Source: Istiophorus platypterus
Lineage: Eukaryota; Chordata; Actinopteri; Istiophoriformes; Istiophoridae
DNA length: 64,000 nt
NCBI GenBank assembly: GCA_016859345.1
Contig: CM029111.1
Span: 18,023,214-18,087,213 of the forward strand
Direction: 5' to 3'
Shown: piece after piece, positions 61,615 through 64,000 of the stretch
How positions within the stretch are numbered: the first letter of the stretch is position 1
How the letters are laid out: each line of letters opens with the position of its first letter
Made by a program: the position numbers and the translations under genes
Notes under the pieces: generated by a model
Seen by the model: the letters and a program-made list of their open reading frames with translations, nothing else
Told to the model about the DNA's origin: nothing
Databases searched by the model: none

Positions 61615-61745
61615 TCATCGGTGTGTGAATGTGTGTATAGAAAGTGCTCTTTGTATAGAAATGGACTGTATGAATGTGTTTTTGAATGGGTAAAGGGGGC
61701 ATGTACTGTAAAGTGCTATATAAAAAGTGCAGTCCATTCACCGTT
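61615..61745. repeat. Probable dispersed repeat tail
   Basis: Contains GTGTGAATGTGTG, TGAATGGGTAAA and then AAAGTGCTATATAAAAAGTG followed by CAGTCCATTCACC. This string closely resembles a common teleost dispersed repeat terminus (gcgctatataaatgcagtcc and attta). Its class (LINE tail or DNA element) is not resolved from sequence. Confidence 0.5.
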
Positions 61746-64000
61746 ACTTTGAAGAATTTTTAAATAATCATATTCAGATGTCCCCCCATGTCTCTGCTCT
61801 GTGAACACATCACCTTTCATCATGTGGGGCTGACAAGGCTGTTTTCCCTCCCATCACTTGAACAGTGTGAGATTGTCATCTGCAGTCACTGCTGCAAAGT
61901 AGCCTCCCCTTTTCCTCTGATCGTATTATTTTGTTTTGCGATAATAAAAATGGTACGATCAGAGGAGAAGGGGGTGCCACAACAAATTTTTCCAAATTAG
62001 AGGCCTCTCCCTTTCACCCCTACCTGAATAAAGTAAGTGCAAGAACGACCCTCAAACTCCCTTTGAGTGATCATCTTACAAGTAAATAAAGCTGAAATCA
62101 CAGCAGAGCCATTGTCTGACCGCTGGTTAACGTGTCTTCTCAATGAGCTGTGCTTCACTCACTATTTAATACTTGTTCCGTTGTCTCAAAAGAAACAGAA
62201 AAACGGGAATGAGAACAGCTTCATTTGGAATCCGGCATATAAATACTGTATATGTGAGCACAGAGAGCAGAAGAGAAGCAAACAAAGAGCAGTGCAGCCA
62301 TTTACTAGGTGTCGACCTAGTTTTGGGTTTTCTTCCAAAAGGGATAGAGAATTTCATTTCTCAGGCTTCAGTCCCAACATCACTGTACTCCTGGTGTTCA
62401 TGTTTAATCTACAGTCTTTCACTTCATACTACAGTATTTCTGACTGTCTCCATGACCAGAAGCTCTTTATTCATCCCTTTGCAACCCACTCTCTCACTAT
62501 TCTCCCAAATCTCCCCAGTCAATCCTATATTCTCTTTCTCAGCAGACCTTTGATCCATGATTAAGTGCTGCCTTAACCACACTGACGTACAGTTTGGAAA
62601 TACAGTGGACTGAAGAGGCAGCCTTTCAAAAATCCCAACCCATGTTCTTTGCTTTTGGTTGAAATACACAGAATAGTATATTTCTGCAAACCAACATCTC
62701 AGAACTGAAACCTTTCCTGACACTTAAACTGTAAAATAGAGAATATCCTTATAATCCCACAACGGTAGAGTCCCTATTTCTTATTTCACTGCTCTGGTGC
62801 TCCATGTATGTTGCTGGGGTCATGGAGGTTACAGGGCACAGAAAAATATAAATGTAAAATATCTATGTATACATAGAGGACCTTGAATTATTTTGAAAAG
62901 TACTGAACACAAACCTTTTATGGTTGGAACCAGTACATTTTCTTATAAACTTTGACCAGGGGCCATCTTTGAGTGACCCAAGTGTTTTTGTCCCTCAGCA
63001 TTTATTCTTAACTAAAAGCTTCCTATTTAAGTACCAGACACGTGCTGTCAAGTTTTGATTTATCCTCCTTTATTATAACTTTTACCATCCACCGCTTTGT
63101 CCTCAGCTAATTTTTCAAAATGTTAAGATCTTTTTCCTCAGCCTGCAGCGGTGTCCTGCAGTGTCATCATTAGGCACTCAAAGGACTATTTAATTTTAGA
63201 GCACTGACGGGACAAAGCGCTGCTCGCTGCAAACCAAGCCAGTAATGAGCATGCAGGAGATAACACATGAAGATTAATTTGTTTAGCTGTCTGTTATCTT
63301 TGCCTTCTTCTCTTCCTGTTTCCTCATATTTCCCTCCCTCCACCTGGTCACTTCCCATTTCTGTCGGATAGTCTTTGTAATTTCTCTTTGCTCATGTTGG
63401 TTTCACCTCTTTCTTCAGAACTGTAGCCCTTCGTCCTGATGTTGCCCTTCTGTGTCCATTCTCAATGATTTCCTCTTATTTTAATCTTTGTCCTGCAAAC
63501 AGAGTTTTGGTTAGTTGCTCTTTTCGTTCTCTTTTACATCCATTCATCATTTTTGTATCCTCTCTGACCATGCAATCAAAATCAGAGGACCTTTGCACTA
63601 TAATCAAGCGGGGTGTGGGTCAAGCACGGGCAATGTGGCAAGAATCACAGATGAACAAGAGGCTTGCTGCACCCCCAAAAATTCAGCTCTGGACCAACTT
63701 AAAAGCTATTGATACTATTTTTTTCAGGCATATTTTGCACCTGCATCACACAGTTCACTTGTCAGTTGGAATAAATCACAGGTGGGATTCAGGGGACTCG
63801 AATCTCTTGTCATGATTAAATTCCCCCACCACAAATACATGACACCACCAAGTTCATTTTAACACCTTCATTTCTGGAGAATCCCATATAAGTCTTTGTG
63901 ATGCCTATAAATCAGTCAAAAATCCCCAAAATAAGCAGAGATGTTGGTGCTATGTTGAACAGAAGCAGAGGAAGCACTCTGCTGTGAAAGCAGCTGAGCT
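61746..64000. other. Non-coding stretch to the window end
   Basis: AT-rich. The frames at 62067-62564 and 63465-63815 show no recognisable domain and no convincing codon bias. Exons of a gene extending beyond the window cannot be excluded. Confidence 0.45.

Noticed and set aside
1..64000. CRISPR arrays, bacterial operons or phage-like systems
   Set aside because: No direct-repeat/spacer array and no prokaryotic gene organisation; the sequence is vertebrate in character.

Overview
The window looks like nuclear DNA of a teleost fish, probably an acanthomorph, although the species cannot be named. The base composition is vertebrate-like, with very many long (AC)n/(GT)n and (CT)n tracts. There are decayed non-LTR retrotransposon (L2/CR1-type) and PIF/Harbinger-type remnants of kinds known from fish, eukaryotic tRNA genes with internal A and B boxes, and one clear vertebrate GPCR gene. 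Most of the 64 kb is non-coding.

The one protein-coding gene I can support is on the minus strand at 42906-43922. It encodes a complete 338-residue class A GPCR whose motifs match the neuropeptide B/W receptor family, closer to the type 2 paralogue (npbwr2) than to NPBWR1. The coding sequence is uninterrupted. A strong splice acceptor lies 53 bases before its ATG, so at least one non-coding 5' exon probably lies further upstream, in the GC-rich, pyrimidine-tract-rich region at about 44.4-45.7 kb.

There are four tRNA genes on the plus strand: tRNA-Lys(TTT) alone at 5.1 kb, and a cluster at 47.2-48.1 kb of two tRNA-Ser(GCT) and one tRNA-Ala(CGC). The two serine genes sit in a recent local duplication with a 416-bp period that includes 77 bp of 5' flank carrying a TATA-like element.

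Mobile-element debris: LINE fragments at 9.2-9.6, 16.2-17.0, 28.5-28.8, 29.2-30.9 (reverse transcriptase still readable but with stops and frameshifts) and 56.5 kb; Harbinger-like non-autonomous pieces at 7.45-7.8, 18.15 and 33.8-34.0 kb sharing a terminal core; and a broken HARBI1-type transposase at 48.36-48.96 kb beside the tRNA cluster. None appears intact.

The other intervals (0-5, 10-16, 19-28, 31-42, 49-56 and 57-64 kb) hold simple repeats, a few perfect short hairpins and possible conserved regulatory blocks, but no reading frame I can defend as a gene. I found no clearly new multi-gene system. The most useful leads are the receptor's likely 5' intron and promoter, the duplicated tRNA-Ser cassette, the perfect hairpins and the Harbinger-like family.
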